Positions 54,329 to 63,253 are shown, counted from the stretch's first letter. The stretch is DNA of 64,000 bases from Peptococcaceae bacterium BRH_c4b (GCA_000961595.1 LADO01000021.1:21228-85227), one strand, 5' to 3'. The notes: a model not told the origin generated them from the sequence alone. Translations and numbers: made by a program.

Positions 54329-54679
54329 ATGGGCCGACATCTCCACCACAGGCGCATCGCCCCACAGACGTTCCAGATTATAAAAGTGCCGTTCGTCATC
54401 CTGAAAAACATGTACTACCACGTCACCAAAGTCCAAAAGCACCCATCGCCCTTCCTTAAATCCTTCTTTGCGGGGTTTCAGGCCGAAGTCCTCCGTCAGG
54501 GCTTCTACGATGCCCTCTGCAATAGACTGTACATGAACAGATGATCTCCCGCTGCAGATAATGAAATAGTCGGCAATGATGGAAATCTTGCTGATATCCA
54601 ACATGGTGATATTATAGGCCTTCTTGTCCTCAGCAACCTGTACGGCAATACCGGCCAGTGTCTGTGGATCTAACGACAA
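54326..54679 (-). CDS. rsfS: Ribosome silencing factor RsfS
   Basis: About 117 residues from a TTG eight bases after AAGGAGG ((M)SLDPQTLAGIAVQVAEDKKA). Core features: YNITMLDISKISIIADYFIICSGRSSVHVQSIAEGI and WVLLDFGDVVVHVFQDDERHFYNLERLWGDAP. It binds L14 of the 50S subunit and blocks subunit joining during starvation. It lies 50 bases downstream of yqeK. Confidence 0.95.
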   Translation of the reverse strand: MSLDPQTLAGIAVQVAEDKKAYNITMLDISKISIIADYFIICSGRSSVHVQSIAEGIVEALTEDFGLKPRKEGFKEGRWVLLDFGDVVVHVFQDDERHFYNLERLWGDAPVVEMSAH

Positions 54680-54729
54680 TCGCCACTCCTCCTTGATTAT
54701 TGGTTTTTTATAATATATTCGGAGCATGC

Positions 54730-55359
54730 TCAGAAGTTCCTGCCGGCTACCTTAAGAGCCATAATATTCCATGCGCTAACCATATCCGGGTGAATTATTT
54801 CTCCTTTATTGATCAAATAATACATGAAATGCGCCAGACAGGCAACCAGACCTTCATCGGGACCCCTGCGGGCTGCTTCACGGAGCACGGCCACACCGTC
54901 ATAACGCCGTCCCGGCTCAATTTTGTCAGCGATATAAACTACCTTTTCCAACAGGCTCATCTCAGGGGAGCCGGTGGTATGCAAGGCCACGGCCCGGATA
55001 ACCTCTTTGTCATCTACACCAAAACGATCCCTGCATAGAGCTGCCCCCACCGGCCCGTGCAATATAAGCGGGCACCGGCTTTCCACGAAGGAAATGTTTA
55101 TGCCGTATTCACCGGCCAGACTTAAAAGTTCTTCATCGCTCCGGTCCCTGGCACAGTCGTGCAGCAGGCCTGCCAGAGCTGCCCGACCTGGATCACAGCC
55201 ATAATTCATGGCCAGGTGTGCCGCGGTTTCACTCACTTGCAGTGAGTGATTTAATCTCTTTTCCGGCATTGTGCTACGTAATATATTGATTATTTTTTCC
55301 CTGTCCAACTTTGACCTCCGCTTCAGTCCTTCCATCTGGGTCCCTTTAGCTGTACCCAT
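54730..55359 (-). CDS. yqeK: YqeK family HD hydrolase (Ap4A hydrolase type)
   Basis: About 200 residues. The HD domain has NHSLQVSETAAHLAMNYG, AGLLHDCARDRSDEE, HGPVGAALC, and ALHTTGSPEMSLLEKVVYIADKIEPGR. YqeK enzymes cleave diadenosine tetraphosphate symmetrically. An internal ATG (MEGLKRRSKL) may be the true start. The usual partner nadD is not adjacent: it lies at 60475, with ~5 kb of other genes between. Confidence 0.92.
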   Translation of the reverse strand: MGTAKGTQMEGLKRRSKLDREKIINILRSTMPEKRLNHSLQVSETAAHLAMNYGCDPGRAALAGLLHDCARDRSDEELLSLAGEYGINISFVESRCPLILHGPVGAALCRDRFGVDDKEVIRAVALHTTGSPEMSLLEKVVYIADKIEPGRRYDGVAVLREAARRGPDEGLVACLAHFMYYLINKGEIIHPDMVSAWNIMALKVAGRNF

Positions 55360-55419
55360 TCTCTATACTGATAAATTTTCGTGATATTAAGTCGATTTCC
55401 TTTGAACACAGAACAAAAA

Positions 55420-55448
55420 GAAAACCTCCTTTTATACGGAGGTTCCTT
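55420..55448 (-). terminator. Terminator after the RRM protein gene
   Basis: AACCTCC GTATAAAA GGAGGTT followed by TTCTTTTT on the minus strand. Confidence 0.8.
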
Positions 55449-55457
55449 TGTACTGAA

Positions 55458-55718
55458 TTATCCCATTCTTTCCTCACGCTGCTTGGCCTCGTTAACCGTT
55501 ATCGGCCTGCCGTTTAATTCCGCCCCATTCAGCGCTGCTATTATTTTCTCTGCATCATCGTCACCCACCTCAACAAAACCAAAACCGCGGGAGCGCCCGG
55601 TCTCCCGGTCGGTAATCACCCGGCTGCTTATTACTTCACCGTACCGGGAAAATGATTCCTCTAGATCTTCCGCCTTGGTAGCCCAGGGAAGGTTACCCAC
55701 ATATAGGGTACGCACCAA
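55458..55718 (-). CDS. RRM-type RNA-binding protein
   Basis: About 86 residues from TTG (MVRTLYVGNLPWATKAEDLE), six bases after AGAGGTG; the GTG one codon later is also possible. Canonical RNP2 (LYVGNL) and RNP1 (RGFGFVEV). A single RRM ends in a charged tail. Related small RRM proteins occur in cyanobacteria and Clostridia and bind mRNA; the targets here are unknown. Confidence 0.9.
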   Translation of the reverse strand: MVRTLYVGNLPWATKAEDLEESFSRYGEVISSRVITDRETGRSRGFGFVEVGDDDAEKIIAALNGAELNGRPITVNEAKQREERMG

Positions 55719-55967
55719 AAGATTCACCTCTTTCATAGCTGCTTTAATACTTGTATTATTTGCAAAACAAAAAGGGCTGATGCAGCTAACGCAAAACAAA
55801 GATTTTACCAAATCTGGCTATAGAATTTATTTTGGAATAGTTTAATAACATGCTTTTGAATCATTATAATTTATGTAAAGATTATGGGGAATATTTTTAT
55901 ATTTTTAATGAAGTAATTTGCACTGTGATTCCGTCTAAGATTACAGAGGCGGTTAAGGAGAGGTAAA

Positions 55968-56603
55968 ATGTCGGCGGCAACGGACGAGCTTCTTGTATAC
56001 AAAACCATACATAGTGATACCGGTGCGTATAGCCTGCTGGTGGAGCGCTACCAGCACCAGATATTCGACCTTGTATACCGGATCGTTCACAATCAGGAAG
56101 ATGCCCGGGATATATCCCAGGAAATATTCATCAAAGCTTTCCGTTCCCTTGATAAATTCAGGCAAGAGTCAAAGTTCAGCACGTGGCTATACAGAATAGC
56201 AACCAACCATTGCCTGGATTTTCTAAGAAAAAACAAAAGGGAAAAGTATTACCTTTTACCTGAACACCACCCCGAAAGCGGGAGTGCCGGGGAAATTCCC
56301 TCCGGAAGCTGGTCCAACCCCGAGCAGCAACTAATCCAGCAAGAAAAGCTGGCCCAGCTGCAAAAAGCACTACAGGAACTGCCGGAAAGTTACCGCCTGC
56401 CGCTACTGATGCAGCATTACCGACAATTGAGTTACCAGGACATTGCGGAAATCATGGGTATCCCGGTGAAAACCGTAGCAACCAGGATAAATCGGGCCAA
56501 GAACATGCTGAAAGAATACCTGGCGGGAGGTGATGACTGTGAACTGCATTCATGTAAAAGAGAAACTGGCACAATACCTGGCCGGAGATTGCCCATGTTA
56601 TGA
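55968..56603 (+). CDS. ECF RNA polymerase sigma factor (SigW-like)
   Basis: 211 residues. Region 2 (YQHQIFDLVYRIVHNQEDARDISQEIFIKAFRSLDKFR and STWLYRIATNHCLDFLRK) and region 4 (LQELPESYRLPLLMQHYRQLSYQDIAEIMGIPVKTVATRINRAKNML) are complete. A ~25-residue C-terminal extension exists only because the frame runs into the anti-sigma gene. It leads a four-gene operon for an envelope-stress-like signalling unit. The ATG follows GGAGAGG. Confidence 0.94.
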   Translation: MSAATDELLVYKTIHSDTGAYSLLVERYQHQIFDLVYRIVHNQEDARDISQEIFIKAFRSLDKFRQESKFSTWLYRIATNHCLDFLRKNKREKYYLLPEHHPESGSAGEIPSGSWSNPEQQLIQQEKLAQLQKALQELPESYRLPLLMQHYRQLSYQDIAEIMGIPVKTVATRINRAKNMLKEYLAGGDDCELHSCKRETGTIPGRRLPML

Positions 56604-57069
56604 AGAGAGGGAAATAGCGTTACACCTGTCTGACTGCCCCGACTGCAGCAGGGAGATGGAAGAACTACGGGAAGTGAATTTACTTTTATGGCAGTTGCCC
56701 TCCCGGTTAGCCCCGCCCGATTTCCTGGATGGGGTAATGGCGGCCATAGAAGGCCGGGAACATGAAAAGACCGGCGATCCTTTCTTCAATAAAGCATGGA
56801 CCAATACGCTACCATCCCGAATTCACAAGAAAAGTTCCTTTTCTCGTAGAGGATGGGGAACCCTGCGGGACCTGGCCCTAGCAGCTGCGGTCACCCTGGG
56901 GGTATTCTGGTACGGGGGTTCCTGGTTTGATAACCAGCACATAATCAGCGCCGGGAATAAACTGGATCTGGCTTTCAGGAGCTATGTGCACTACTCCGGA
57001 GATGCGCTGAATAAAGCTTGCACCAATATAGAGAACCTGAACGGCACCTTACTGAAAGAGAGGTATTAG
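56539..57069 (+). CDS. Zinc-finger anti-sigma factor
   Basis: About 176 residues from a GTG eight bases after GGGAGG ((M)NCIHVKEKLAQYLAGDC). The N-terminal anti-sigma zinc domain carries H-x3-C-x2-C as HLSDCPDC (~32-39). A hydrophobic stretch at ~113-130 (DLALAAAVTLGVFWYGG) anchors it, leaving a short extracellular tail. It overlaps the sigma gene by 65 bases. It presumably holds the upstream sigma factor at the membrane. Confidence 0.9.
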   Translation: MNCIHVKEKLAQYLAGDCPCYEEREIALHLSDCPDCSREMEELREVNLLLWQLPSRLAPPDFLDGVMAAIEGREHEKTGDPFFNKAWTNTLPSRIHKKSSFSRRGWGTLRDLALAAAVTLGVFWYGGSWFDNQHIISAGNKLDLAFRSYVHYSGDALNKACTNIENLNGTLLKERY

Positions 57070-57074
57070 GATCA

Positions 57075-57713
57075 ATGAAATGCATCAACCACAGCGAACT
57101 GGAAGCGGTGGACATTTGCAAAGTCTGCCGGCAGCCGGTTTGCGACCAGTGTATAGTAACCCTGGGTGAAAAAAATTATTGCAGGACGTGTCTGGAAAAA
57201 AAGGTGGCCTCCATACCGGAAAGTATGGAAAACAAAAGCCGGTTTATAGCCTTCATACTTTCCCTGATCCCCGGGTGCGGATACCTGTACCTGGGGCTGA
57301 TGAAGCGGGGTCTGCAGGCCATGCTAGTTTTTTTCGGAACAATATTCTTCAGCGCTATGTTACAAATGGATGTGTTAACCGCCCTGGTGCTACCCGTGAT
57401 ATTCTTCTACACGGTTTTTGACACCCAACAATTCGTTAAAAGGATTAACCAGGGCTACCACGTTGAGGATAAGGAATTATTTGACTGGGGATTATGGGAA
57501 AACAAAAGCAATATTATAGGTGCAATACTTATCCTGCTGGGTATAATGGCACTGGCAAACAATTTTATACCCTACGTAATTCCATATGGCTTTATAAGAA
57601 ACGTGTTCCCCCCGCTGCTGATCGTCGGCATCGGAATCTATATTCTGTACCGGAACGCAGGACAAAAGGGAAAGGGGGCAGACGATAATGGAAACCAAAA
57701 ACCCGAAGATTAA
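57075..57713 (+). CDS. B-box zinc-finger multi-pass membrane protein
   Basis: About 212 residues from an ATG after AGGATCA (MKCINHSELEAVDICKVCRQ). The N-terminal ~40 residues have CxxH/CxxC zinc-finger ligands (CINH, CKVC, CDQC, CRTC), followed by three to four membrane segments (IAFILSLIPGCGYLYLGLM, MLVFFGTIFFSAM, IIGAILILLGIMAL, VFPPLLIVGIGIYIL). It overlaps the next gene. Proteins of this build sit in ECF or LiaF-like operons; their role is unknown. Confidence 0.85.
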   Translation: MKCINHSELEAVDICKVCRQPVCDQCIVTLGEKNYCRTCLEKKVASIPESMENKSRFIAFILSLIPGCGYLYLGLMKRGLQAMLVFFGTIFFSAMLQMDVLTALVLPVIFFYTVFDTQQFVKRINQGYHVEDKELFDWGLWENKSNIIGAILILLGIMALANNFIPYVIPYGFIRNVFPPLLIVGIGIYILYRNAGQKGKGADDNGNQKPED

Positions 57714-58809
57714 GGTTGGCACCATAACCCTGGCCCTGGGTCTGGTGGCGCTGGGAACGGGTATGCTGGCATACAATTTAGGCGGGATTAAATCCCCGGA
57801 AACTGTCTGGAAAATGTGGCCCCTGCTGCTCATAGGACTTGGTGTGGAATATTTTATCCGGCGGGCTGCCCGGGGTGACCGCGAAATCGAATTCAGCATT
57901 CCCAGCGTGCTGTTGATAGGACTGTTCATCCTGACCGGAGCGGCGGCGAATGCCGTCAGCGGACTGGGCATCAGCAACCTGCTTGACAATGTAAACTTCG
58001 CCCAGAACCACAGGCATGTCAGGGAGTGGCAATCGGAACCGGTAACCGTGACCAAAGGCTCAGGGCTGGGGATAGAAAGCAACATGGGCGAAATAAACCT
58101 GGAGCCCAGTTCTGACGGAAAGCTGCATGTTTACGCTCGTATAACCGGCAGGGCCAGCTCCGAGTCCGGGTCCAAAGCGGCGGCTGAAGCAGCTAAGGTG
58201 GTAATCGAGCAGGGGCAGATAACCAGGATATACGTCGACAAGGCCAATACCCCCGCAAATAGCAATATCTCCACCGACTTTAAGATTCAGGTACCCAACG
58301 GTATGACAATTAATGCTGATAACAGAATGGGCAGGATTGTGGCCAGTCATATGGATGGCAACCTGGAACTGAAATCCGATATGGGTGAAATTATCGTAGA
58401 AGACACCCGGGGCGATATAAATGCTGCCAGTAGAATGGGCAGTCTAAACGTCAAGAAAGTAACCGGTAAAATTGACACCTCCACCGATATGGGCAGGATA
58501 TACATTGAAGACCCCGCTGGAGAAGTCAGAGCCAGCACCCGCATGGGTGAAATCGAGCTGATTTCGGCTGCCCCCCTGATCGAAAGCTATTACCTGAATA
58601 CTGACAACGGCAGGATTTTATTCCGCCTGCCCAGGAAGTCCAACCTTACCCTGGAGGCAGAAACGCGTCGAGGCAGTATTTCCGGCCTGGAAAACGGGGT
58701 AGCCAGTCAAGACGCGGCTAATTCCAGCGGAAAGCTAACCCTGGGCAGCGGCAAAGGGACCGCCCGCCTAACCACTGGCAACGGGCAGATTGATGTTGAT
58801 GCTTATTAA
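57688..58809 (+). CDS. LiaF-like membrane protein with DUF4097 beta-solenoid
   Basis: 373 residues. Three hydrophobic segments in 1-95 (ITLALGLVALGTGMLAYNLGG, WPLLLIGLGVEYFI, VLLIGLFILTGAAANAV) resemble the LiaI/LiaF N-terminal region. Residues ~125-373 are a regular array of (N/R/D)-MG-(E/R)-I-x-(V/L/I) rungs about 17-20 residues apart (NMGEI, RMGRI, DMGEI, RMGSL, DMGRI, RMGEI, DNGRI, RRGSI, GNGQI). Likely the extracytoplasmic sensor or modulator of the ECF unit. Confidence 0.87.
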   Translation: METKNPKIKVGTITLALGLVALGTGMLAYNLGGIKSPETVWKMWPLLLIGLGVEYFIRRAARGDREIEFSIPSVLLIGLFILTGAAANAVSGLGISNLLDNVNFAQNHRHVREWQSEPVTVTKGSGLGIESNMGEINLEPSSDGKLHVYARITGRASSESGSKAAAEAAKVVIEQGQITRIYVDKANTPANSNISTDFKIQVPNGMTINADNRMGRIVASHMDGNLELKSDMGEIIVEDTRGDINAASRMGSLNVKKVTGKIDTSTDMGRIYIEDPAGEVRASTRMGEIELISAAPLIESYYLNTDNGRILFRLPRKSNLTLEAETRRGSISGLENGVASQDAANSSGKLTLGSGKGTARLTTGNGQIDVDAY

Positions 58810-58825
58810 GTGTAACTACCTGCCT

Positions 58826-58862
58826 TAAAGGGCCGCCCGCTTGCGCACGGACGGCCCTTTTA
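58826..58862. terminator. Bidirectional terminator between the ECF operon and the chemoreceptor
   Basis: AAAGGGCCGCCCG and (C)GGACGGCCCTTTT arms with a short loop, between convergent genes. Confidence 0.8.
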
Positions 58863-58864
58863 AG

Positions 58865-60322
58865 TTAAGCATCCTCCAGCCCCACATCCGCTCCAAGAAC
58901 ACCTATTACCTGCCCACCAGATTTTACCGGCACCGAGACCGTTATACACGGCTTCCGGGTGATGGCGGATATATAGGGCGTGGATAAATATACCTCACCC
59001 TTAATAGCCCGGCGCCACCATTCCCTGGTGGAAGCATTGGGCAATCCTGCCGGCGGCCTGGAAAAAACAAAATTACCTTCTTGATCATTTGACCAGATCG
59101 CCTCTATTTCTGTATTCGATGTCATCTCGCCGGGCAACCTGCCGCCGTGTAGTTCCGGATCCATACCTGTTATCTCCGGCTGAACCGCCAGATTTTCCAG
59201 CAGCCCCCTTATTTTTTCCATAATCTTCACTGACCTGTCATCTACGGTATATTTAAAATCAGTATTCTTCACGGCCTGCTCCAGATTTTCCGCCACACCC
59301 CGGAGCAGTTTTCCGGTGTCAATGATGTCCTCCAGGGCAGAGCCCCTTTCGTCCAGTTTCGCCGCCAGTTCCTGCAAGCCGCCGCTTATTTCTCTGTAAG
59401 CATCAACAACACCGGCATTAATGTTCCCCATCATATCTATGGAATCCTTGAGCATATCGGCGGCGGATATAATTCTTTGCACTCCCGATTCGCCGGAAGT
59501 CAGTCCTTTATCCGTACTTTCCACTACCTGAAAGAATTCATTACTAATCCTATCCAGAGAGCCGGTTATATTTTTCAGGGCATCTTCAGTTTGGTCTGCC
59601 AGTCTGGTTATTTCCCTCGCTACCACGCTAAAACCAGCGCCATACGTACCAGCCCTGGCGGACTCAATGGTGGCGTTAAAGGCCAGCAGCTTTGTCTGGG
59701 AGGATATCTGGCCGATGGATGCGACCACCTCTCTTACCACAGCAACGGCATCATACAGTGAGTGCACCTGACTGGAGACCTTTTGCTGCTCCATGGTTAT
59801 CTCCTCCATGGTGGCCGATACTCCATTCAAGGTAAACATACTTTCGGTAATAATCTTTGTTCCATTCATGAGTTCGTCTTCAAACTCAGTGCCGTCCCGC
59901 TGGACCTTTTGGGCCAATTCCTGCACACCTGCAAAAACGCTGTTGATATCCCCTGCGGACTGCACCGTATGCTCCATCTTTTGGGAGGCTGATCTAACCT
60001 GATGGGCGGTAACGTGAATTTCCCGGGCGAAAGTCCTGGCCCGCTGGGAAAGCCTGCCTATTTCAAGGAGAACCTCCCTATGCTCTGCAGGCAGGGACGA
60101 TTCCACCGTGGCCCCGTGGTATACCTGCCAGTCTGCAGCCCTTTGTACAGCCACTGAGGTAATCATATTTATTTTTGCTTTGTATAATTTAACCATCAGG
60201 GCCGCCAGCAATAAAATCAACATTGCATTCAAAATTGCTAACACAATCCGGCTGTCGATAGCCAGAACAAGAAATACTACCACCGCTGCAGCAGCAATAA
60301 AGGCAACTAGGATTATTCTCAT
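58865..60322 (-). CDS. Methyl-accepting chemotaxis protein with C-terminal Cache-like domain
   Basis: 485 residues. Two membrane helices occupy 1-47 with almost no loop, so there is no periplasmic sensor. Residues ~90-370 are the signalling coiled coil (hairpin tip around KLLAFNATIESARAGTYGAGFSVVAREITRLADQTEDA). Residues ~385-485 resemble a PDC/Cache fold (ASTREWWRRAIKGEVYLSTPYISA, PVKSGGQVIGVLGADVGL). A sensor after the signalling domain is uncommon and implies cytoplasmic ligand sensing. No HAMP domain is evident. Confidence 0.9.
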   Translation of the reverse strand: MRIILVAFIAAAAVVVFLVLAIDSRIVLAILNAMLILLLAALMVKLYKAKINMITSVAVQRAADWQVYHGATVESSLPAEHREVLLEIGRLSQRARTFAREIHVTAHQVRSASQKMEHTVQSAGDINSVFAGVQELAQKVQRDGTEFEDELMNGTKIITESMFTLNGVSATMEEITMEQQKVSSQVHSLYDAVAVVREVVASIGQISSQTKLLAFNATIESARAGTYGAGFSVVAREITRLADQTEDALKNITGSLDRISNEFFQVVESTDKGLTSGESGVQRIISAADMLKDSIDMMGNINAGVVDAYREISGGLQELAAKLDERGSALEDIIDTGKLLRGVAENLEQAVKNTDFKYTVDDRSVKIMEKIRGLLENLAVQPEITGMDPELHGGRLPGEMTSNTEIEAIWSNDQEGNFVFSRPPAGLPNASTREWWRRAIKGEVYLSTPYISAITRKPCITVSVPVKSGGQVIGVLGADVGLEDA

Positions 60323-60345
60323 GACCGAACCTCCCGGGTAAAAAA

Positions 60346-60373
60346 TAAAAGCCCGGAATCATAACCCGGGCTT
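60346..60373 (-). terminator. nadD terminator
   Basis: AAGCCCGG GTTATGATT CCGGGCTT then TTATTTTTT on the minus strand, between nadD and the chemoreceptor gene. Confidence 0.75.
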
Positions 60374-60474
60374 CATTGCCTTATGAACGACGACGTTGTC
60401 TATGTATGAAATTGTAACGTGATAATTATAATGCAAATACAACACTATTACAATGAAAATACTGGAAGCCGGTT

Positions 60475-61113
60475 TTACCTGTATAAACCTGTCGATATAA
60501 TATATTTCTCCACCGGTTCGGGTAAAAGGTATTTTATAGGCCTGCCCTCCCTTACCCGCCGGCGGATATCCGTCGAAGAAATGGCCAGGGCAGGTACCTC
60601 CATGGTGGCTATATTACCCCTGACTTTGTCAAAAACCCCCCGAAAATTCCCCGCAAGACTTTCCAGCCTGTAACCTGGCCGGGTGGCTGCAATAAACACA
60701 GCCATTTTCAATAACTCACCAACCTTGTGCCAAGTCAGTATTTCCAGTACCGCATCCGCCCCGGTGATAAAATATATTTTTGCACCACTGTACAATTCCG
60801 ACACGGCCCGCACCGTATCGATGGTATAGGAAAGGCCGGCCCTCTCCACCTCCAGGTCAGACACCTCAAACCTGCTGTTGCTGGCTATGGCCAGCGAGGT
60901 CATTTGCAACCTGTGTTCAGGATCACTGATTACCCTTTGGGTTTTGTGCGGGGGGCGGGCGGCCGGTACAAAAATGACCTTATCCAGGGAAAAATGGTGG
61001 CGCGCACCCTCGGCGGCCACCAGGTGACCGTAATGAATGGGATCAAATGTGCCACCCATGATACCAATTTTGCTATACTTCCTGTCATGTCTCACCGTCA
61101 GCATAACCTGCAC
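60475..61113 (-). CDS. nadD: Nicotinate-nucleotide adenylyltransferase
   Basis: About 205-212 residues. GIMGGTFDPIHYGHLVAAE contains the (H/T)xGH site; FVPAARPPHKTQRVISDPEHRLQM and ISSTDIRRRVREGR are the NadD hallmarks. It makes deamido-NAD from nicotinate mononucleotide. The frame begins MQVMLTVRHDRKYSKIG; a start closer to the core is possible. The usual downstream neighbours yqeK and rsfS are displaced to 54.3-55.4 kb. Confidence 0.95.
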   Translation of the reverse strand: MQVMLTVRHDRKYSKIGIMGGTFDPIHYGHLVAAEGARHHFSLDKVIFVPAARPPHKTQRVISDPEHRLQMTSLAIASNSRFEVSDLEVERAGLSYTIDTVRAVSELYSGAKIYFITGADAVLEILTWHKVGELLKMAVFIAATRPGYRLESLAGNFRGVFDKVRGNIATMEVPALAISSTDIRRRVREGRPIKYLLPEPVEKYIISTGLYR

Positions 61114-61181
61114 ACCTCAGGACAATTTTATAGGTCATATGGTTAAAAATCAATATCGGTTCTAATTAAACCGCCAATAAC

Positions 61182-61406
61182 CTAATTTTTCATTATCCTG
61201 GCCCGATACACCCCTTCTTGTTCTTCTATTGATAACAATTCATTATTGGTTTTCCTGCACCAGGTTACAACATCCTTTTTGAAGCTGTAATCCGTTACCT
61301 CAATGCAGATAATATCTTTGGGGAAGCAATCCTTCATTTCCTTCATCAGTTGAACAATAGGCCCCGGGCACTGCAGGCCCTTGGCGTTGATAACTTTGTC
61401 CGGCAT
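61182..61406 (-). CDS. tusA: TusA/SirA-like sulfur carrier protein
   Basis: About 74 residues from an ATG after GAGGAGG (MPDKVINAKGLQCPGPIVQL). The CPGP motif with the sulfur-accepting Cys is intact. The context next to a CoA-disulfide reductase-rhodanese fusion fits persulfide relay rather than tRNA thiolation. The gene is separated from that enzyme by a family C repeat, so co-transcription must pass through it. Confidence 0.9.
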   Translation of the reverse strand: MPDKVINAKGLQCPGPIVQLMKEMKDCFPKDIICIEVTDYSFKKDVVTWCRKTNNELLSIEEQEGVYRARIMKN

Positions 61407-61444
61407 AATATATCCTCCTCGTAGTCTATTGCAAAACATTCCAA

Positions 61445-61567
61445 AGGCCGGTCAAAAACAAGCATGGCGCGAAAGGCGTAGCCGGACAGCGCGGAGCGTA
61501 CTGATAGTACGTGAGCACTGTACGGCAAGCCTGACAAAGCCAGGCGCAGTTTTTCAACGGCCTTCTA
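61445..61567 (-). repeat. Repeat family C, copy 2
   Basis: Same ~120-bp unit as 48475-48597, with GGAGCGTACTGATAGTACGTGAGCACTG in common. On the minus strand it begins within two bases of the TAG of the CoA-disulfide reductase gene. Confidence 0.88.
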
Positions 61568-63226
61568 TTCTGTTTCGTAGGGATAGGCACAAATGCCCCC
61601 CTCAAGAATACCAACTCTATTGAAACCCATTTTTTTGAGTCTTAAATTGGCGGCATAGGAGCGCAAACCAACCTTGCAGATAACCACTATTTCCTTCTCT
61701 TTAGCCAGTTCGTCAGCATGACCGGCCAGTTTCTTCAGGGGAATGTTAACGGAATCCGGTATGGCCCGGAGGAAAAATTCCTCCGGCTCTCTCACATCCA
61801 AAAATACGGCGCCCTCTTCCTTCTTCTTCAACAAATCCCCCGGAGATACTCCGATAAATTTTCCAGCCAGTTTGTTTATCATCACGTTGGCCGATACGAT
61901 GGTGGTGCTCATGGCCGATGAAAAAGGCGGAGCATAAGCCAGGTCCAGTTTGGCCAGTTGATCCACCGTGGCGCCGAAAGAAATGGCGGTAGCCAGAATA
62001 TCCACCGGTTTATCAACCACTCCCTCGCCGAAAATCTGCCCGCCCAGCACGCGCCTGCTGCCGCGGTCCACGATCAGCTTGGTTATTATTTCCCGGTTGC
62101 CGGGGAAGTAGTGGGCGCGGTCCTTTGCCGGTACGAGCACAGTTTCCACATCGTAAGCCAGAGCCTCGGCTTCTTTTTCGGACAGCCCCGTTTTGGCCAC
62201 ATGCATATCAAAAACTTTTACAATTGAGGTCCCCAGCACACCTGGCATGGAATCCTGTCCGGGCCCGGAGAGGTTCTGCCCGGCTACACGACCAGTCTTG
62301 TTGGCCGTTGAACCCATGGGATACCAGCATGAATGCCCTGTGATCAGATTTAAGTTCTCGGCACAGTCCCCAACAGCATAAACGTCTTTTAAATTGGTCT
62401 CCATTTTATCATTTACCTTAATGGCTCCGGTTGAACCCAGTGCGATGCCGCATTTACGGGCCAGTTCCACGTTGGGCCGTACCCCCACAGCCAAAACCAC
62501 CATATCCGCCCCGATGCTTCCTTTTTCAGTTAAGACTGCTGATACCCCACCCAGGCCATTATCCTTAAAACCTGTAATGGCAGTCCCTGTGATAACCTCC
62601 ACACCTTTTTCCCTGAGATGGTTCTCCACATGCAGGGCCACTTCATAATCATAGGGCGGCAGCACCTGACCGGCAAGCTCAACCACCGTGGTTTTAATAC
62701 CTCGATGGGAGAGGTTTTCCGCCATCTCCAGGCCGATTAGTCCACCTCCAACCACTACAGCGGACTTAACACCGCCTGAGCTTATCAGTTCTTTCATCTT
62801 CAGTGTTTCCGAAACCGTTCGAACCGTATATATTTTTTTCAAACCCGCCCCCGGTACAGGCGGGATAAACGGCGAGGCCCCGGTGGCCAGAACCAGTTTG
62901 TCATAGCTAAACTCACTCTCCTCCGAACTCGACACGTCCCGTGCCACAACTTTTTTTGCTTCCGGTAAAATATTTACCGCCTCAAAGCCTGTAACAATCT
63001 CAATGTCGTTGTCGGTCCGGAAGTCCTCCGGCTTCCTAACCACCAACTCTTTTTCTTCCCTGATGACGTCCCCGATATAGTAGGGAAGGCCGCAGCCAGC
63101 ATATGACACGTGTTTTTCCCTGGTAAGGACTACCACCCTGAAGTCCGGATTTTCACGCTTAGTCTTAGCCGCTGTTTTTGTCCCCGCGGCCACTCCCCCG
63201 ATAATCAATACCGTACCAAAATGCAT
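61565..63226 (-). CDS. CoA-disulfide reductase with C-terminal rhodanese domain
   Basis: 553 residues. FAD/NAD(P)-dependent disulfide oxidoreductase (1-~445) with FAD motif IIGGVAAGTKTA, active-site Cys in YAGCGLPYY (~44), NAD motif VVVGGGLIGLEMAE and VYAVGDCAE. The rhodanese domain (~460-553) has active Cys in VVICKVGLRS. Such fusions act as CoA-persulfide/polysulfide reductases. CsoR/CstR-like operators upstream and tusA downstream support a reactive-sulfur role. Confidence 0.95.
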   Translation of the reverse strand: MHFGTVLIIGGVAAGTKTAAKTKRENPDFRVVVLTREKHVSYAGCGLPYYIGDVIREEKELVVRKPEDFRTDNDIEIVTGFEAVNILPEAKKVVARDVSSSEESEFSYDKLVLATGASPFIPPVPGAGLKKIYTVRTVSETLKMKELISSGGVKSAVVVGGGLIGLEMAENLSHRGIKTTVVELAGQVLPPYDYEVALHVENHLREKGVEVITGTAITGFKDNGLGGVSAVLTEKGSIGADMVVLAVGVRPNVELARKCGIALGSTGAIKVNDKMETNLKDVYAVGDCAENLNLITGHSCWYPMGSTANKTGRVAGQNLSGPGQDSMPGVLGTSIVKVFDMHVAKTGLSEKEAEALAYDVETVLVPAKDRAHYFPGNREIITKLIVDRGSRRVLGGQIFGEGVVDKPVDILATAISFGATVDQLAKLDLAYAPPFSSAMSTTIVSANVMINKLAGKFIGVSPGDLLKKKEEGAVFLDVREPEEFFLRAIPDSVNIPLKKLAGHADELAKEKEIVVICKVGLRSYAANLRLKKMGFNRVGILEGGICAYPYETE

Positions 63227-63253
63227 AAACTCTTCTCTCCTTTGCGTAACGAT

